NCBI RefSeq assembly: GCF_028416595.1
Contig: NZ_JAMQKC010000003.1
Location: 310,001-374,000 of the forward strand
Length of the DNA stretch: 64,000 nucleotides
Source: Aquibacillus salsiterrae
Lineage (GTDB): Bacteria > Bacillota > Bacilli > Bacillales > Amphibacillaceae
Reading direction: 5' to 3'
Shown: positions 28,882 to 39,082 of the stretch, piece after piece
How the letters are laid out: every line of letters starts with the position of its first letter
Numbering within the stretch: position 1 is the stretch's first letter
Made by a program: the position numbers and the translations under genes
The notes under the pieces: model-generated
What the model saw: the letters and a program-made list of their open reading frames with translations, nothing else
Told to the model about the DNA's origin: nothing
Databases searched by the model: none

Positions 28882-28977
28882 ATGTTAAAACGACTAAAAG
28901 AAAAGCTTAAGAAACGGTGGAAAGAATTGTTAAGACGTCAACGGGTTCCAAATGCATACAAAAATGAAAGTCGTTAA
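28882..28977 (+). CDS. Small basic 31-aa ORF upstream of rpoY
   Basis: ATG to TAA encodes 31 residues, opening MLKRLKEKLKKRW and ending NESR, with 15 Lys/Arg and one amphipathic helix. An AAAGGAG site lies 12 bases upstream, slightly far. It sits between a likely promoter and rpoY, in the same direction, so would be cotranscribed with rpoY-rnjA. I do not recognise a family. It could be a translated peptide that touches nucleic acid or membrane, or a chance ORF in a leader. Confidence 0.4.
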   Translation: MLKRLKEKLKKRWKELLRRQRVPNAYKNESR

Positions 28978-29061
28978 TAACTGATAAACTAAAACCAAAC
29001 TACTACTTTAAATCGAGATGCTAACTCACTATTTAGATGAACCAACTAAGGAGAGATTTAC

Positions 29062-29271
29062 ATGATATACAAAGTACTCTATCAGGAGCTTCCCGATGAA
29101 GTTCCTGTGCGTGAACGTACGAAAAGCTTGTACGTTGAAGCAGAATCAGAAAGACAAGTGCGTAAACTACTCTCCGATCGCAAATTAAACATTGAACACA
29201 TCCAGTCGCTAGATGAAACTCATTTAGAATACGAGAAACAATCTGAAGATTTTGTTGTGGAGAAAGCATAA
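29062..29271 (+). CDS. rpoY: RNA polymerase epsilon subunit RpoY
   Basis: A 69-residue protein of the RpoY/YkzG family (DUF1447), a small subunit bound to RNA polymerase in Firmicutes. [28 protein letters not shown] and FLEYE-like [11 protein letters not shown] match B. subtilis YkzG closely. ATG behind AAGGAGAG, three bases before the rnjA start; this rpoY-rnjA pairing is conserved and couples transcription with RNA decay. Confidence 0.93.
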   Translation: MIYKVLYQELPDEVPVRERTKSLYVEAESERQVRKLLSDRKLNIEHIQSLDETHLEYEKQSEDFVVEKA

Positions 29272-29274
29272 CAG

Positions 29275-30942
29275 ATGAAGTTTGTAAAAAATGACCAAAC
29301 TGCTGTTTTTGCGCTAGGCGGATTAGGAGAAATTGGGAAAAATACTTATGCAGTACAATTTCAAGATGAAATTATTTTAATTGATGCTGGAATAAAATTT
29401 CCTGAGGACGAACTTTTAGGTATTGATTATGTCATTCCTGATTATACCTACCTGGTGCAAAATCAAGATAAAATAAAAGGATTATTTATTACACATGGGC
29501 ACGAAGATCATATTGGAGGTATTCCTTACCTTTTAAGAGAGATCAACATCCCAATCTATGCTGGAAAACTTGCGATCGGACTAATAAAAAATAAATTGGA
29601 TGAACACGGTCTTTTACGGAGCGCGAAACTTAATACTTTTCAGGAAGATGATATTATCAAGTTCCGAAAGACATCTGTAACCTTTTTTAGAACAACCCAT
29701 AGCATCCCTGATTCATACGGAATCGTTGTCAAAACACCGCCAGGAAACATTGTCCATACTGGTGATTTCAAATTTGATTTCACACCAGTTGGCGAACCTG
29801 CTAACTTAGCAAAAATGGCTGAAATAGGTAAAGAAGGGGTTCTTTGTTTATTATCAGACAGTACAAATAGCGAAGTTCCTGGATTTACTATGTCCGAACG
29901 AGTAGTTGGAGAAAGTATTAACGATATATTTAATAGAATATCAGGTCGACTCATTTTTGCTACATTTGCTTCAAATATCCATCGGCTCCAGCAAGTAGTT
30001 GAAGCTGCAGTTCGACACAATCGGAAGGTTGCTGTATTCGGAAGAAGTATGGAAGCAGCAATAAATATCGGATTAGAATTAGGATATATTCGGGCACCTA
30101 AAGACACTTTCATTGACGCTCAACAAATAAACCGATTACCAGCGCAAGAGGTTACCATTCTATGTACCGGATCACAAGGAGAGCCAATGGCGGCTCTATC
30201 TAGAGTTGCAAATGGTACTCATAGACAAATTCAAATTATCCCTGGTGACACGGTTGTATTTTCATCGTCTCCAATCCCTGGAAACACCGTCAGTGTTAGT
30301 AAGACAATCAATATGCTCTATCGTGCAGGTGCAGACGTTATTCATGGTCCACTAAACGATATCCACACGTCTGGACATGGTGGACAACAAGAACAAAAAC
30401 TAATGTTACGCCTAATAAAACCAAAGTACTTCATGCCAATTCATGGAGAATACCGTATGTTAAAAGAACATACGAAATTGGCGCAATTGTGCGATATAGA
30501 CCCTAGCAACTGTTTTATTATGGATAACGGCGATGTACTTGCACTAGGAAAGGATAACGCAGCTATTGCTGGTAAAATACCATCTGGATCTATTTATGTT
30601 GACGGAAGTGGCATAGGAGATATCGGCAATATCGTTTTAAGAGATAGACGTATTCTGTCTGAAGAAGGTCTAGTTATCGTTGTTGTTAGTATTAATATGA
30701 AGGAATTTAAAATTGCTTCTGGTCCTGATATCATCTCTCGTGGTTTTGTTTACATGAGAGAATCTGAGGATTTAATTAATGAAGCGCAAAAAATAGTTTC
30801 TTCACACTTACAAAAAGTGATGGAAAGACGGACAACACAATGGTCTGAAATAAAAAATGAAATAACTGATACAATAGCGCCATTCTTGTACGAAAAAACA
30901 AAACGTAAACCAATGGTACTTCCAATTATTATGGAAGTGTAA
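29275..30942 (+). CDS. rnjA: Ribonuclease J1
   Basis: A 555-residue RNase J with 5'-to-3' exo- and endonuclease activity, central to mRNA turnover. It has the metallo-beta-lactamase core with HGHEDH (74-79) zinc site, the beta-CASP domain with [10 protein letters not shown] and the HTSGHGG and PIHGEYRML motifs, and a short C-terminal domain. Length matches RNase J1. ATG directly after rpoY. Strong terminator follows. Confidence 0.96.
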   Translation: MKFVKNDQTAVFALGGLGEIGKNTYAVQFQDEIILIDAGIKFPEDELLGIDYVIPDYTYLVQNQDKIKGLFITHGHEDHIGGIPYLLREINIPIYAGKLAIGLIKNKLDEHGLLRSAKLNTFQEDDIIKFRKTSVTFFRTTHSIPDSYGIVVKTPPGNIVHTGDFKFDFTPVGEPANLAKMAEIGKEGVLCLLSDSTNSEVPGFTMSERVVGESINDIFNRISGRLIFATFASNIHRLQQVVEAAVRHNRKVAVFGRSMEAAINIGLELGYIRAPKDTFIDAQQINRLPAQEVTILCTGSQGEPMAALSRVANGTHRQIQIIPGDTVVFSSSPIPGNTVSVSKTINMLYRAGADVIHGPLNDIHTSGHGGQQEQKLMLRLIKPKYFMPIHGEYRMLKEHTKLAQLCDIDPSNCFIMDNGDVLALGKDNAAIAGKIPSGSIYVDGSGIGDIGNIVLRDRRILSEEGLVIVVVSINMKEFKIASGPDIISRGFVYMRESEDLINEAQKIVSSHLQKVMERRTTQWSEIKNEITDTIAPFLYEKTKRKPMVLPIIMEV

Positions 30943-30953
30943 GAAAAACTGAT

Positions 30954-30995
30954 AGTTAGACAGCTCTTGAATGTTTAAAGTCCTTATCCTTCTAA
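30954..30995 (+). repeat. Dispersed intergenic repeat, right-end fragment i
   Basis: GTTAGACAGCTCTTGAATG and a tail TCCTTATCCTTCT remain. It sits between the rnjA stop and its terminator. Confidence 0.6.
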
Positions 30996-31037
30996 AAAAA
31001 CCCCCGACCCTGATTAGTGATTAGGTCGGGGGTTTTT
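30995..31037. terminator. Bidirectional terminator between rnjA and ktrC
   Basis: AAAAACCCCCGACC with complement, 14-base loop, T run on the plus strand and A run mirrored on the minus. Confidence 0.92.
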
Positions 31038-31105
31038 ACGTTACCCTTAATGGACAAAATGCACAAAAATCACGCGCATTCTCTCACCTCTTGTTACTTA
31101 TTCTT

Positions 31106-31780
31106 TTATTCATCATCTACTACTAACTGTTTTTCAAATCTAGAAATATCCTTATCTGCACCGATAACAATTAAAATGTCCCCTTTATTTATAACTTCTG
31201 TTGCCATTGGCGATACATTAATTTCTTTTTTGTTTATTGGTTTGATTGCGACAACGTTACATCCGTATTGGGCACGAATATCGAGGTCAATCAATGTTTT
31301 TCCACTCATTCTCGCCCCAGCCTTCACCTCGACAATACTATGCTCATCAGAAAGCTCTAAATGGTCAAGAATGTTATTAGATATTATGCTATGCGCAATC
31401 CGTTTTCCCATATCTCGCTCCGGGTGGACGACTTGGTCTGCCCCAATTTTATTAAGTACCTTTTCATGGTAATCATTTTGAGCTTTTACAGTAATTTTCT
31501 TAATACCTAGCTCCTTTAGCATTAACGTTGTTAATATACTTGCCTGTATATTGTCACCGATAGCTACGATTACATGATCAATATTTCTTATTCCTAATTC
31601 TTTTAGAACCTTTTCGTCAGTTGCATCGGCGATGACGGCATGAGAAGCAATATTTTTAAATTCATTAACCTTATCTTCTTCTGTATCAATTGCTAGGACT
31701 TCCATTCCTTCACTGCTCAATTCCCTACAAATACTTCCGCCAAACCGTCCTAGACCAATAACAGCGAACTCTCTTTTCAC
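31106..31780 (-). CDS. ktrC: Potassium uptake regulatory subunit KtrC
   Basis: A 224-residue cytoplasmic RCK subunit gating the Ktr potassium channel. The N-terminal Rossmann domain shows GLGRFGGS near residue 9 and an acidic end to strand 2 (AIDTEED); it binds ATP/ADP. The C-terminal RCK_C (TrkA-C) domain binds c-di-AMP in B. subtilis KtrC. The frame extends to 31801, but GGAGGAATT is placed for the GTG at 31780, giving MKREFAVIGLG as in B. subtilis. The membrane partner KtrD is not in this window. Confidence 0.93.
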   Translation of the reverse strand: MKREFAVIGLGRFGGSICRELSSEGMEVLAIDTEEDKVNEFKNIASHAVIADATDEKVLKELGIRNIDHVIVAIGDNIQASILTTLMLKELGIKKITVKAQNDYHEKVLNKIGADQVVHPERDMGKRIAHSIISNNILDHLELSDEHSIVEVKAGARMSGKTLIDLDIRAQYGCNVVAIKPINKKEINVSPMATEVINKGDILIVIGADKDISRFEKQLVVDDE

Positions 31781-31852
31781 GATTAATTCCTCCATATTCA
31801 AGAAACATTTGCTTTCACTAGTCTACCACAAGTTTATTACCAAATGGAATAG

Positions 31853-31902
31853 TAAAAAGCCCTTACCATACCATAGTACATAGTACGATAAAGGCTTTTT
31901 TG
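31853..31902 (-). terminator. Intrinsic terminator of the ABC exporter operon
   Basis: GCCTTTA pairs with TAAGGGC around a long loop on the minus transcript, followed by TTTTTA. Confidence 0.7.
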
Positions 31903-31903
31903 A

Positions 31904-33742
31904 CTATAGAGCGTCAAGCATTTGGAATTGTGATTTGACTAAGTCGAAATATTCGCCCTTCTTAGCCATCAATTGCTGATGGTTCCCTTGCTCTAAAATA
32001 CGACCATGTTCAAGCACAATAATGTTATCCGCTTCTCTTATTGTAGAAAGTCGGTGAGCAATCATGATTGCTGTTCTGCCTTTTAGCAGTGTTTTTAACG
32101 CTTTTTGTATTTTCACTTCTGTTTCTGTATCAATACTTGCTGTAGCCTCATCAAGAATTAAAATTCTCGGGTCTGCTAGTAGTGCACGAGCAAAGGATAA
32201 TAACTGCCTTTCACCGGCTGACAGAATGTTACCCCTTTCCTCTACTTCTGTTTCATAACCTTTAGCTAACTTGGAAATGAACTCATCGGCCCCAACTACT
32301 TTAGCAGCCTCGATGACCTCTTCATCACTTGCCTCTGGTCTACCGAATCTGATATTTTCCATAATGGTACCAGAAAAAATAAAAGTATCTTGCAATACTA
32401 CACTAATATTTTTTCGTAAACTGTCTAACTTCATGTCTCTAATATCATAGCCATCAATTTTAACTACACCACTAGTTGGATCATAAAAACGACTAATTAA
32501 GTTTGCGATTGTTGATTTACCTGACCCAGTGTGACCAACTAATGCAACTGTCTCCCCTTGCTTCATTTCTAAGGAAATTTCATGTAAGGCAATTCGGTCC
32601 TCATCGTAGGAGAACTGAACTTTATCAAACACGATATTCCCCTTCATATCTAAATATTCTAGAGCATTTTTCTTTTCTTCAACATTTGGCTGCTCATCCA
32701 GGAATTCAAAAATCCTTTCTGAAGAAGCCATGGCGACAAGTAGTTGATTGTATATTTGGCCAAGTCTTGAAATAGGCTCCCAGAACATACCTAAGAAAAA
32801 GGCAAAGGAAACAAATGTCCCAATTTCAATTTGTTCTGAAATGATTAAATTTGCCCCATAAGAAATTAAAATCACTGTACCAATGGCATTACTCATCTCC
32901 ACAAATGGACCAAAATAAGCACTTTTTTTCATTGCGTTACGTTCTGTTTCATAATTGTCAGTATTTACACCATCAAAGAATTCAGTATTTTCTTGTTCCT
33001 GTGAAAACGATTGAGTGATTCGAATTCCTTGCATACTCTCATTCAGGTGTGAATTCAACCTTGATTTTTGAATTCGTACATCTTGCCAAGCACGACGAAT
33101 GTTCCGACGTAACTTTGTAGATATATAAAACATAATCGGTAAAATGACTAATACAGCTAACGCTAGCGGTGGACTAAGAACAAACAAGATAACAACGATA
33201 CCGACTAGCATAACTAAGTCCATCAATAAATTGATAATCCCATTCGTGAACAATTCTTGTAAAGAATTAACGTCATTTAAAATTCTAACAAGAATAGAGC
33301 CTGCAGACCGCTTATCAAAAAAGTTATGGGATAATCGTTGTACGTGAGAAAATAATGTTTTTCTTAAATCATAGATAACTCGTTGCCCAAGTATATTCAC
33401 CCATTTAATCCTAAACATATTCGCAAGATAACTTACTAAATATAGCAGGGAAATCCCAATAACTAGTTGTGTTAATAAACCAACATCACGATTAGCTATC
33501 GCAACGTCAATAACAACTTTACCAATCAATATTGGTACAACTAAACGGATGATTGTCGAAATTAACATCACAAGCATCGCACCAGGTAAATATGTTTTTC
33601 TATAGGGCTTAATGTAGCCCAACAATCTTAACATTTGTTTCCAGTTAAAGGGTTTCTCTACTGCTGTGTCCAAAGGGTAATAAAACCGTTTCAAATGTGG
33701 ACTTTCTTTTTTGGATAGGCGACTAGTTAATTGTTTAGCCAT
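31904..33742 (-). CDS. ABC exporter half-transporter, consensus-Walker-B subunit
   Basis: A 612-residue fusion of a six-helix membrane domain (about 40-330) and an ATPase domain (about 365-600). Walker A is GHTGSGKST, Walker B RILILDEATASID with the catalytic Glu. The signature is LSAGERQ instead of LSGGQ. Together with the upstream partner this forms a heterodimeric exporter like BmrCD or YfiBC. Substrate (drug, lipid or peptide) cannot be read. The frame opens at 33763, but AAAGGGGGAG precedes the ATG at 33742, which is chosen. Confidence 0.88.
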   Translation of the reverse strand: MAKQLTSRLSKKESPHLKRFYYPLDTAVEKPFNWKQMLRLLGYIKPYRKTYLPGAMLVMLISTIIRLVVPILIGKVVIDVAIANRDVGLLTQLVIGISLLYLVSYLANMFRIKWVNILGQRVIYDLRKTLFSHVQRLSHNFFDKRSAGSILVRILNDVNSLQELFTNGIINLLMDLVMLVGIVVILFVLSPPLALAVLVILPIMFYISTKLRRNIRRAWQDVRIQKSRLNSHLNESMQGIRITQSFSQEQENTEFFDGVNTDNYETERNAMKKSAYFGPFVEMSNAIGTVILISYGANLIISEQIEIGTFVSFAFFLGMFWEPISRLGQIYNQLLVAMASSERIFEFLDEQPNVEEKKNALEYLDMKGNIVFDKVQFSYDEDRIALHEISLEMKQGETVALVGHTGSGKSTIANLISRFYDPTSGVVKIDGYDIRDMKLDSLRKNISVVLQDTFIFSGTIMENIRFGRPEASDEEVIEAAKVVGADEFISKLAKGYETEVEERGNILSAGERQLLSFARALLADPRILILDEATASIDTETEVKIQKALKTLLKGRTAIMIAHRLSTIREADNIIVLEHGRILEQGNHQQLMAKKGEYFDLVKSQFQMLDAL

Positions 33743-33759
33743 ACTCTCTCCCCCTTTCA

Positions 33760-35511
33760 TCAATTTGCAGTATTCATAATCGCTTGCTTATCCTGATATT
33801 GTATATCATAAATTCGTTGGTATGTTTTTCCATTATTGAGCAATTGCTCATGTTTACCGCGCTCCACTATTACTCCATTTTCAAGAACTAAAATTTCATC
33901 TGCATGTTTTAACGAGGATATTCGGTGGGCAATAATGAAAGTAGTTCTGTTTTTCATAACCTCTTTTAATGCCTTTTGAATTTTAAACTCTGTTTCCATA
34001 TCAACTGCCGAAGTTGCATCATCTAAAATAAGTACACTTGGGTCAATTAAAATGGCACGTGCAATCGCAATTCGTTGCTTTTGACCACCAGACAGTCCCA
34101 TTCCTCGTTCGCCGAGCATTGTGTCATATCCTTTTGGCATCTCCATAATAAAATCATGTGCTTGAGCTCTTTTTGCCGCATCAACGATTTGGTCCATTGA
34201 TGCATTTGGATTACCGTAAGCAATATTTTCTTTGATTGTAGTAGAAAATAAAAAAGACTCTTGTAGAACGAAACCGATATGCTTTCTTAATTCTTTTAAG
34301 TTATATTCTGATGTTGGTACACCATCAATCAGCACTTCGCCAAGTTCTGGCTCATAAAAACGGGTAATTAATTGCGTAATACTTGTTTTACCCGATCCAG
34401 TTGGTCCAATTAGCCCAATAACCTTTCCTGGGGGTGCATCAAAGGAAATATTTCTTAATGCTGCATCGTCCTCAGTTGTATAACTTAGTGTAACGTTATT
34501 AAAAGTCACATGCCCTTTTAAGCAGGTAGGATATACGGGATTTTCTTGTTCAACAATATCTTCTTTCGCTTCTAAAATTTCTAACAGACGTTCGCCTGAT
34601 GCTTTTGCCTGTGAGAACATGTTAACAATAAATCCTAATTGCATTAACGGCCCTAAAATATACGTTACTAAGCTAAAAAAGGCAACTAGCTCACCTAGTT
34701 GGAGTTGTTCTGTTATGACTAAATGACCACCATAAATAAGCAATGCCACCATACAAATGTTCCCGATGAACTCCATAAACGGAAAGTATTTTGCCCAAAT
34801 GTTACTTGTTTCGATGTTAACTTCTCGGTAATTTCCATTATTGGTTGTAAACCTATCAATCTCATAATCTTCCTTAGATAGAGATTTTACCGTGTTCATT
34901 CCACTCACATTTTCTTGAATTCGTGTGTTCAATCTCCCAAGCGATTTTCTAATAGCCCTAAATGCTGGATGGACCTTTCGATCAAAACGATACACTACAA
35001 CTGCCAAAAAAGGCATTGCTGCCATTGTAACAAGTGCTAAAGGTACCGAGTACCAAAACATAACGCTTAAACTAATGATAATTAATAAAGAGACTTTTAA
35101 TAATTCCTTGAATCCAGCAGCAAGGAAGAATTTAAACCCTTCCACATCCATTGTTAAGCGGGACATTAAATCCCCGGTCCGAGCGTTATCGTAATAAGTA
35201 AAAGAAAGCCTTTGCAATTTTTTGTACAGACCATTTCTTAACGTGTAAACTGATTTAACACCAAATAAATCACCTAAGTACTGCTGCGAAAAGTTAGCAA
35301 TTCCTTTAACAATCATAACGAAGATAAATCCAACAGCTAGATAGGGAATTAACCCATAATTTGAACCTAACACCACCTCATCAATTGTAATTTGCAAAAT
35401 AATTGGATATAAGACAGTTATTCCTGTTACCAGCAACATAAAAATTAAGGAATAAAAGAAATATTTCTTAAATGGCCAGTAAAATTGTTTAAGCTTTTTA
35501 AAAGTTTCCAA
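33760..35511 (-). CDS. ABC exporter half-transporter, degenerate-Walker-B subunit
   Basis: A 583-residue half-exporter: membrane domain (about 15-310) and ATPase domain (340-575). Walker A GPTGSGKTS and signature LSGGQKQ are normal, but Walker B reads VLILDDATSAVD, with Asp where the catalytic Glu should be. This is the hallmark of the subunit that carries the degenerate nucleotide site in heterodimeric exporters; the partner's altered LSAGERQ completes that site. TTG start behind GGAGGGAG. It precedes its partner by 17 bases. Confidence 0.88.
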   Translation of the reverse strand: METFKKLKQFYWPFKKYFFYSLIFMLLVTGITVLYPIILQITIDEVVLGSNYGLIPYLAVGFIFVMIVKGIANFSQQYLGDLFGVKSVYTLRNGLYKKLQRLSFTYYDNARTGDLMSRLTMDVEGFKFFLAAGFKELLKVSLLIIISLSVMFWYSVPLALVTMAAMPFLAVVVYRFDRKVHPAFRAIRKSLGRLNTRIQENVSGMNTVKSLSKEDYEIDRFTTNNGNYREVNIETSNIWAKYFPFMEFIGNICMVALLIYGGHLVITEQLQLGELVAFFSLVTYILGPLMQLGFIVNMFSQAKASGERLLEILEAKEDIVEQENPVYPTCLKGHVTFNNVTLSYTTEDDAALRNISFDAPPGKVIGLIGPTGSGKTSITQLITRFYEPELGEVLIDGVPTSEYNLKELRKHIGFVLQESFLFSTTIKENIAYGNPNASMDQIVDAAKRAQAHDFIMEMPKGYDTMLGERGMGLSGGQKQRIAIARAILIDPSVLILDDATSAVDMETEFKIQKALKEVMKNRTTFIIAHRISSLKHADEILVLENGVIVERGKHEQLLNNGKTYQRIYDIQYQDKQAIMNTAN

Positions 35512-35764
35512 ACTGTCTCCCTCCTTAAGATGTTTTTTTACCGTATTAATTAATATATCGGGTTCCGAAATAAATTTCCACCCTTTTTACTTAACTTTCC
35601 GAAAAAAATTTATTGTACAAGTTGTCGGCAGTAAATGAGTAGATAAATTAATGTCAATGATTTGATTAATATGTCGATTTTCGCTTATTCTTATAGTGTA
35701 TTTGTTATTAAGGTATGAAAAATAAAAACAAACAGGCTATATTTGAAAGGAGATTACAATACTT

Positions 35765-36589
35765 ATGCCAGGAAACATACTAGACATTGATTTGGAGAGT
35801 TTTATTAAAACCGGTCTAGAAATTATTATCTTTCTCGTTGCTTACTTTATCGCATCACCAATTGGAAAAAAAATAATTACTTCCACACTTGCCAAAGCTA
35901 GTAATAGAGAGAATGTTTCTGCCGGGAGAATCAAGACGTTAGAGAAACTACTGATAAACTTATATTCCTATGCTCTATTCTTCATTTTAATTGTCACTAT
36001 ATTTGGAATCATTGGACTTCCTTTAGGTCCATTGTTAGCAGGTGCTGGGGTGCTTGGTCTGGCAATTGGATTTGGTGCACAAGGTTTAGTCAGCGATATA
36101 GTCACAGGTTTTTTTATTTTGTTGGAAAGACAAATTGAAGTTGATGAATTTGTTACTGTTGGTACCTATAGCGGCATTGTTGAGGAAGTAGGACTACGCA
36201 CGACAAAAATTAGAGGATTTGATGGAACATTGCATTTTGTTCCCAATCGAGATATTTCCGGTGTTAGTAATCACTCCCGAGGGACAATGCGTGCTTTAGT
36301 AGATATCGGTATTAGTTATGATAACAGTGTAGACGAGGCCATGGCAGTGCTTCAAGAGGTTTGTGATGAATTTAGAAAGGATGAACGCTTCGTTGAAGGT
36401 CCAGACGTCCTTGGCGTTCAAGGATTTGGTGCATCGGACATTGTCCTTCGTGTTCTTGGCCGAACGGAAAACATGCAACAATTTGCAGCTGAAAGAGAAA
36501 TGCGAAAGCGAATCAAAGAAAAATTTGATGAGGCCGGGATTGAGATTCCGTATCCACATCAAGTAAACGTCACTAAAGAAACAAAATAG
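35765..36589 (+). CDS. ykuT: MscS-type mechanosensitive channel YkuT
   Basis: A 274-residue small-conductance mechanosensitive channel. Three N-terminal helices, the last being the pore-lining glycine/alanine-rich TM3 (AGAGVLGLAIGFGAQGLVSD, about 95-114), then the beta domain with VEEVGLRTTKIRGFDG and a C-terminal alpha/beta domain. It releases solutes on osmotic downshift. Length and synteny (ykuS, ykuR, dapH) match B. subtilis YkuT. ATG after AAAGGAG. Confidence 0.92.
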   Translation: MPGNILDIDLESFIKTGLEIIIFLVAYFIASPIGKKIITSTLAKASNRENVSAGRIKTLEKLLINLYSYALFFILIVTIFGIIGLPLGPLLAGAGVLGLAIGFGAQGLVSDIVTGFFILLERQIEVDEFVTVGTYSGIVEEVGLRTTKIRGFDGTLHFVPNRDISGVSNHSRGTMRALVDIGISYDNSVDEAMAVLQEVCDEFRKDERFVEGPDVLGVQGFGASDIVLRVLGRTENMQQFAAEREMRKRIKEKFDEAGIEIPYPHQVNVTKETK

Positions 36590-36598
36590 TAATCTAAA

Positions 36599-36629
36599 TG
36601 AAAGAAATCATCAAGGATGATTTCTTTCA
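36599..36629. terminator. Bidirectional terminator between ykuT and ykuS
   Basis: A perfect 14-bp stem, TGAAAGAAATCATC with complement, three-base loop; lies between convergent genes. Confidence 0.82.
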
Positions 36630-36638
36630 CTTTAAGTA

Positions 36639-36881
36639 TTATTTTACTCTGTCTTGAACTTCTTTAACAACCTCATCTGCAGACATTCCTTCTGCATTAA
36701 TAACTGAACCACTAAAGCTTGCTGTTTGGATTCCCATCACGTCTTTATCTTGTCCTGAAATTACACAGCAATCACATGAATTAGCATCTTGTTCATTTTT
36801 TAATTCAATTGTTTCATATCCTTTTTCTTCTAATGCACCTTTAACATTTGATAACGATTGCTCAATTCCAATACGCGCCAA
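36639..36881 (-). CDS. ykuS: UPF0180 protein YkuS
   Basis: An 80-residue protein of the UPF0180 family. The N-terminal IGIEQSLSNVKGALEEKGY and the central CDCCVISGQDKDVMG, with three Cys, are typical. Function unknown; the Cys cluster could bind metal or be redox-active (inference). TTG start behind AGGAGGAGG. Confidence 0.88.
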   Translation of the reverse strand: MARIGIEQSLSNVKGALEEKGYETIELKNEQDANSCDCCVISGQDKDVMGIQTASFSGSVINAEGMSADEVVKEVQDRVK

Positions 36882-36970
36882 TTTACATCCTCCTCCTAAA
36901 CATTCTTTCTTTTATCACTCTTAGGATGTCCCGGAGATATACTTTTTATTCAAGCTGAAATTACCATTTA

Positions 36971-38092
36971 TCAGGAAGACATTTTACGAACAGTGGCGTC
37001 TACAAGTTGGACGCCTATTCCAATTGCACTTTCATCAGGTGCTAGTTTGCTATGGTGAAGTCCAAACGGTGAGTCAACACCAAGCCAGAACATGAAACCA
37101 GGCACTTCTTTTAACATATACCCAAAGTCTTCCCCAGTCATTGCTTCTTTTGCATCTTGAAACAGGTAGCCTTCTTCGTCAACAACTGTTCTAAACAAAT
37201 CAACATAAGTTCCATCGTTATACACTTGGTAGTAATTCGCACCATAATCAATGGTTATCGTGCAATCGTGACTATACTCAAACCCTTTAGCAAACGCTTC
37301 TATTTCTCTTTTAATCGTACTGATCACCTGCGGCTGTAACGTCCTTATCGTCCCTTCTAGCCTTGCATTTTCTGCTATAACGTTTTGGACAAATCCTCCG
37401 TCTATTTTTCCAATCGATATCACAGCACTTTCAAGTGGGTCTATCCGTCTAGAGACAATTTGTTGAATTTGCGTTACAAAGGTACTTGCTGCAACAACCA
37501 TATCTTTAGTGAGATGTGGATAAGCAGCATGTCCTCCTTTTCCTTTAAAGTCAATGAATAGCTCACTAGTATTAGCAAACAATAAACCACTTTTAGAAGA
37601 AACAGTTCCAACTGGAAGCTCTGGTGCAACATGTAATGCAAAAATAATATCAGGCTTCCAGTCCTGGAAAACTTCTGATTGAATCATTGGTAAGGCTCCC
37701 CCCGGCCCTTCCTCAGCGGGCTGAAAAATAAATAATACATCATCATTAATTGGAGCTTGTGCTAATCGTTCTAATGCACCTAACGCAATAGTCATATGAA
37801 AGTCGTGTCCACAGGCATGCATTTGCCCTAAGTGAGTGGAAGCAAAAGAAAAACCAGTTTCCTCTCTAATTGGTAATCCATCTATATCCGCACGATAACC
37901 AATTATCTGTTTCGGATTTTTCCCATTCACTTTGATGAAGATACCCGTTTTCCACGTTTTAATTGTTAAATGTTCTTGATTAAACTGTTTGACAGCTTTT
38001 AAAATATATTGCTGTGTTTGTTCTTCACAAAAGCCAAGTTCAGGAATTTGATGAAGATCTCTTCTAATTCCAATAAGTGTTTGTTCGTCCAT
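36971..38092 (-). CDS. ykuR: N-acetyldiaminopimelate deacetylase
   Basis: A 373-residue M20D-family amidohydrolase that removes acetate from N-acetyl-LL-diaminopimelate, a late step of lysine and cell-wall precursor synthesis. Metal-site motifs [28 protein letters not shown] and a C-terminal [10 protein letters not shown] are present. It follows dapH on the same strand, with a hairpin in between. The frame extends to 38107; the ATG at 38092 behind GGGAGGAG gives the [13 protein letters not shown] opening of B. subtilis YkuR. Confidence 0.93.
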   Translation of the reverse strand: MDEQTLIGIRRDLHQIPELGFCEEQTQQYILKAVKQFNQEHLTIKTWKTGIFIKVNGKNPKQIIGYRADIDGLPIREETGFSFASTHLGQMHACGHDFHMTIALGALERLAQAPINDDVLFIFQPAEEGPGGALPMIQSEVFQDWKPDIIFALHVAPELPVGTVSSKSGLLFANTSELFIDFKGKGGHAAYPHLTKDMVVAASTFVTQIQQIVSRRIDPLESAVISIGKIDGGFVQNVIAENARLEGTIRTLQPQVISTIKREIEAFAKGFEYSHDCTITIDYGANYYQVYNDGTYVDLFRTVVDEEGYLFQDAKEAMTGEDFGYMLKEVPGFMFWLGVDSPFGLHHSKLAPDESAIGIGVQLVDATVRKMSS

Positions 38093-38143
38093 TATTTCTC
38101 CTCCCAAAATAGGTTCAAGTCCCTTTAGCTATCGTAATTACAA

Positions 38144-38178
38144 AACAAAGCAGGAGAAAAAATCCCCCGCTTTGCGCA
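38144..38178 (-). terminator. Hairpin between dapH and ykuR
   Basis: AAAGCGGGGGA pairs with TCTCCTGCTTT (two G-U), followed by TTTTGT on the minus transcript. It lies inside the presumed dapH-ykuR operon, so it could be a partial terminator setting the ratio of the two enzymes. Confidence 0.6.
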
Positions 38179-38223
38179 ATAACTATCGAGTTGTTGTCCG
38201 ATTAGGGACACAGTAATTGAAGC

Positions 38224-38946
38224 TTATTCTTCATCCAATTTTCTTAATGCTTGCATTATTTCTGTTTTTGATTTGGTTTTGTCATCAATTTCTTTAATAA
38301 CTTTAGCAGGTGTTCCAGCAACAACCGTGTTTGCCGGAACATTTTTAGTTACAATTGCTCCAGCAGCAACTACTGCACCTTCTCCAACACGAACACCTTC
38401 AAGAATAACAGCATTCGCACCGATTACCACGCCATCCTCAATCACTACTGGGTCGGCAGACGGAGGCTCTATCACACCGGCAAGAACAGCACCAGCACCA
38501 ACGTGACAATTCTTACCAACTGTAGCTCGTCCACCAAGTGTGGCATTCATATCAATCATCGTACCTTCTCCGATGACAGAACCTATATTTATCATTGCTC
38601 CCATCATAATCACTGCACCATCACCAATTTCAACTTGGTCACGGATTACAGCGCCAGGCTCTATCCGCGCATTTATCCCTTTTAGATCTAGCAAAGGAAT
38701 AGCAGAATTTCTTCTATCATTCTCAACGACATAGTCCTCAATTTGACTTTCATATGTATGAAGTACGTCTTTAATTACTTTCCATTCCCCGAACAGGACA
38801 CCCGATTCTTGCTCAACAAAAGCTTTAACAGCTTCTCCAAAATCAATTCGACCTAAATCTCTACCCTTAATATAAACCTTTACAGGAGTTGATTTTTTAC
38901 TATTTGAAATAAACGAAATTATTTCATGTGCATCCATCATTTTCAC
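38224..38946 (-). CDS. dapH: Tetrahydrodipicolinate N-acetyltransferase
   Basis: A 240-residue left-handed beta-helix acetyltransferase, first committed enzyme of the acetylated diaminopimelate branch. An N-terminal alpha domain (1-80) precedes hexapeptide repeats (about 95-205), seen as [33 protein letters not shown] and [18 protein letters not shown]. Nearly colinear with B. subtilis DapH. GTG start behind GGAGG gives [13 protein letters not shown]. Works upstream of PatA (44.5 kb) and YkuR. Confidence 0.95.
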   Translation of the reverse strand: MKMMDAHEIISFISNSKKSTPVKVYIKGRDLGRIDFGEAVKAFVEQESGVLFGEWKVIKDVLHTYESQIEDYVVENDRRNSAIPLLDLKGINARIEPGAVIRDQVEIGDGAVIMMGAMINIGSVIGEGTMIDMNATLGGRATVGKNCHVGAGAVLAGVIEPPSADPVVIEDGVVIGANAVILEGVRVGEGAVVAAGAIVTKNVPANTVVAGTPAKVIKEIDDKTKSKTEIMQALRKLDEE

Positions 38947-39050
38947 ATTTTTTCCTCCATTTTAACTTTAGTTAACTATTTATCTTTACTGTACCAAAAA
39001 TGATTAAATCATGACAAGTATTAAACTGGGTTAAAGATAAATTAGCATAG

Positions 39051-39082
39051 AAAAAGCTCTAAACAATCGTGTCTAGAGCTTA
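39051..39082 (-). terminator. Intrinsic terminator of darB
   Basis: AAGCTCTA with complement around a 12-base loop, then TTTTT; overlaps the darB stop codon. Confidence 0.8.

Noticed and set aside
38273-38734. Overlapping Thr/Pro/Ala-rich ORFs antisense to dapH
   Set aside because: Mirror frames of hexapeptide repeats; the dapH frame is clearly conserved.
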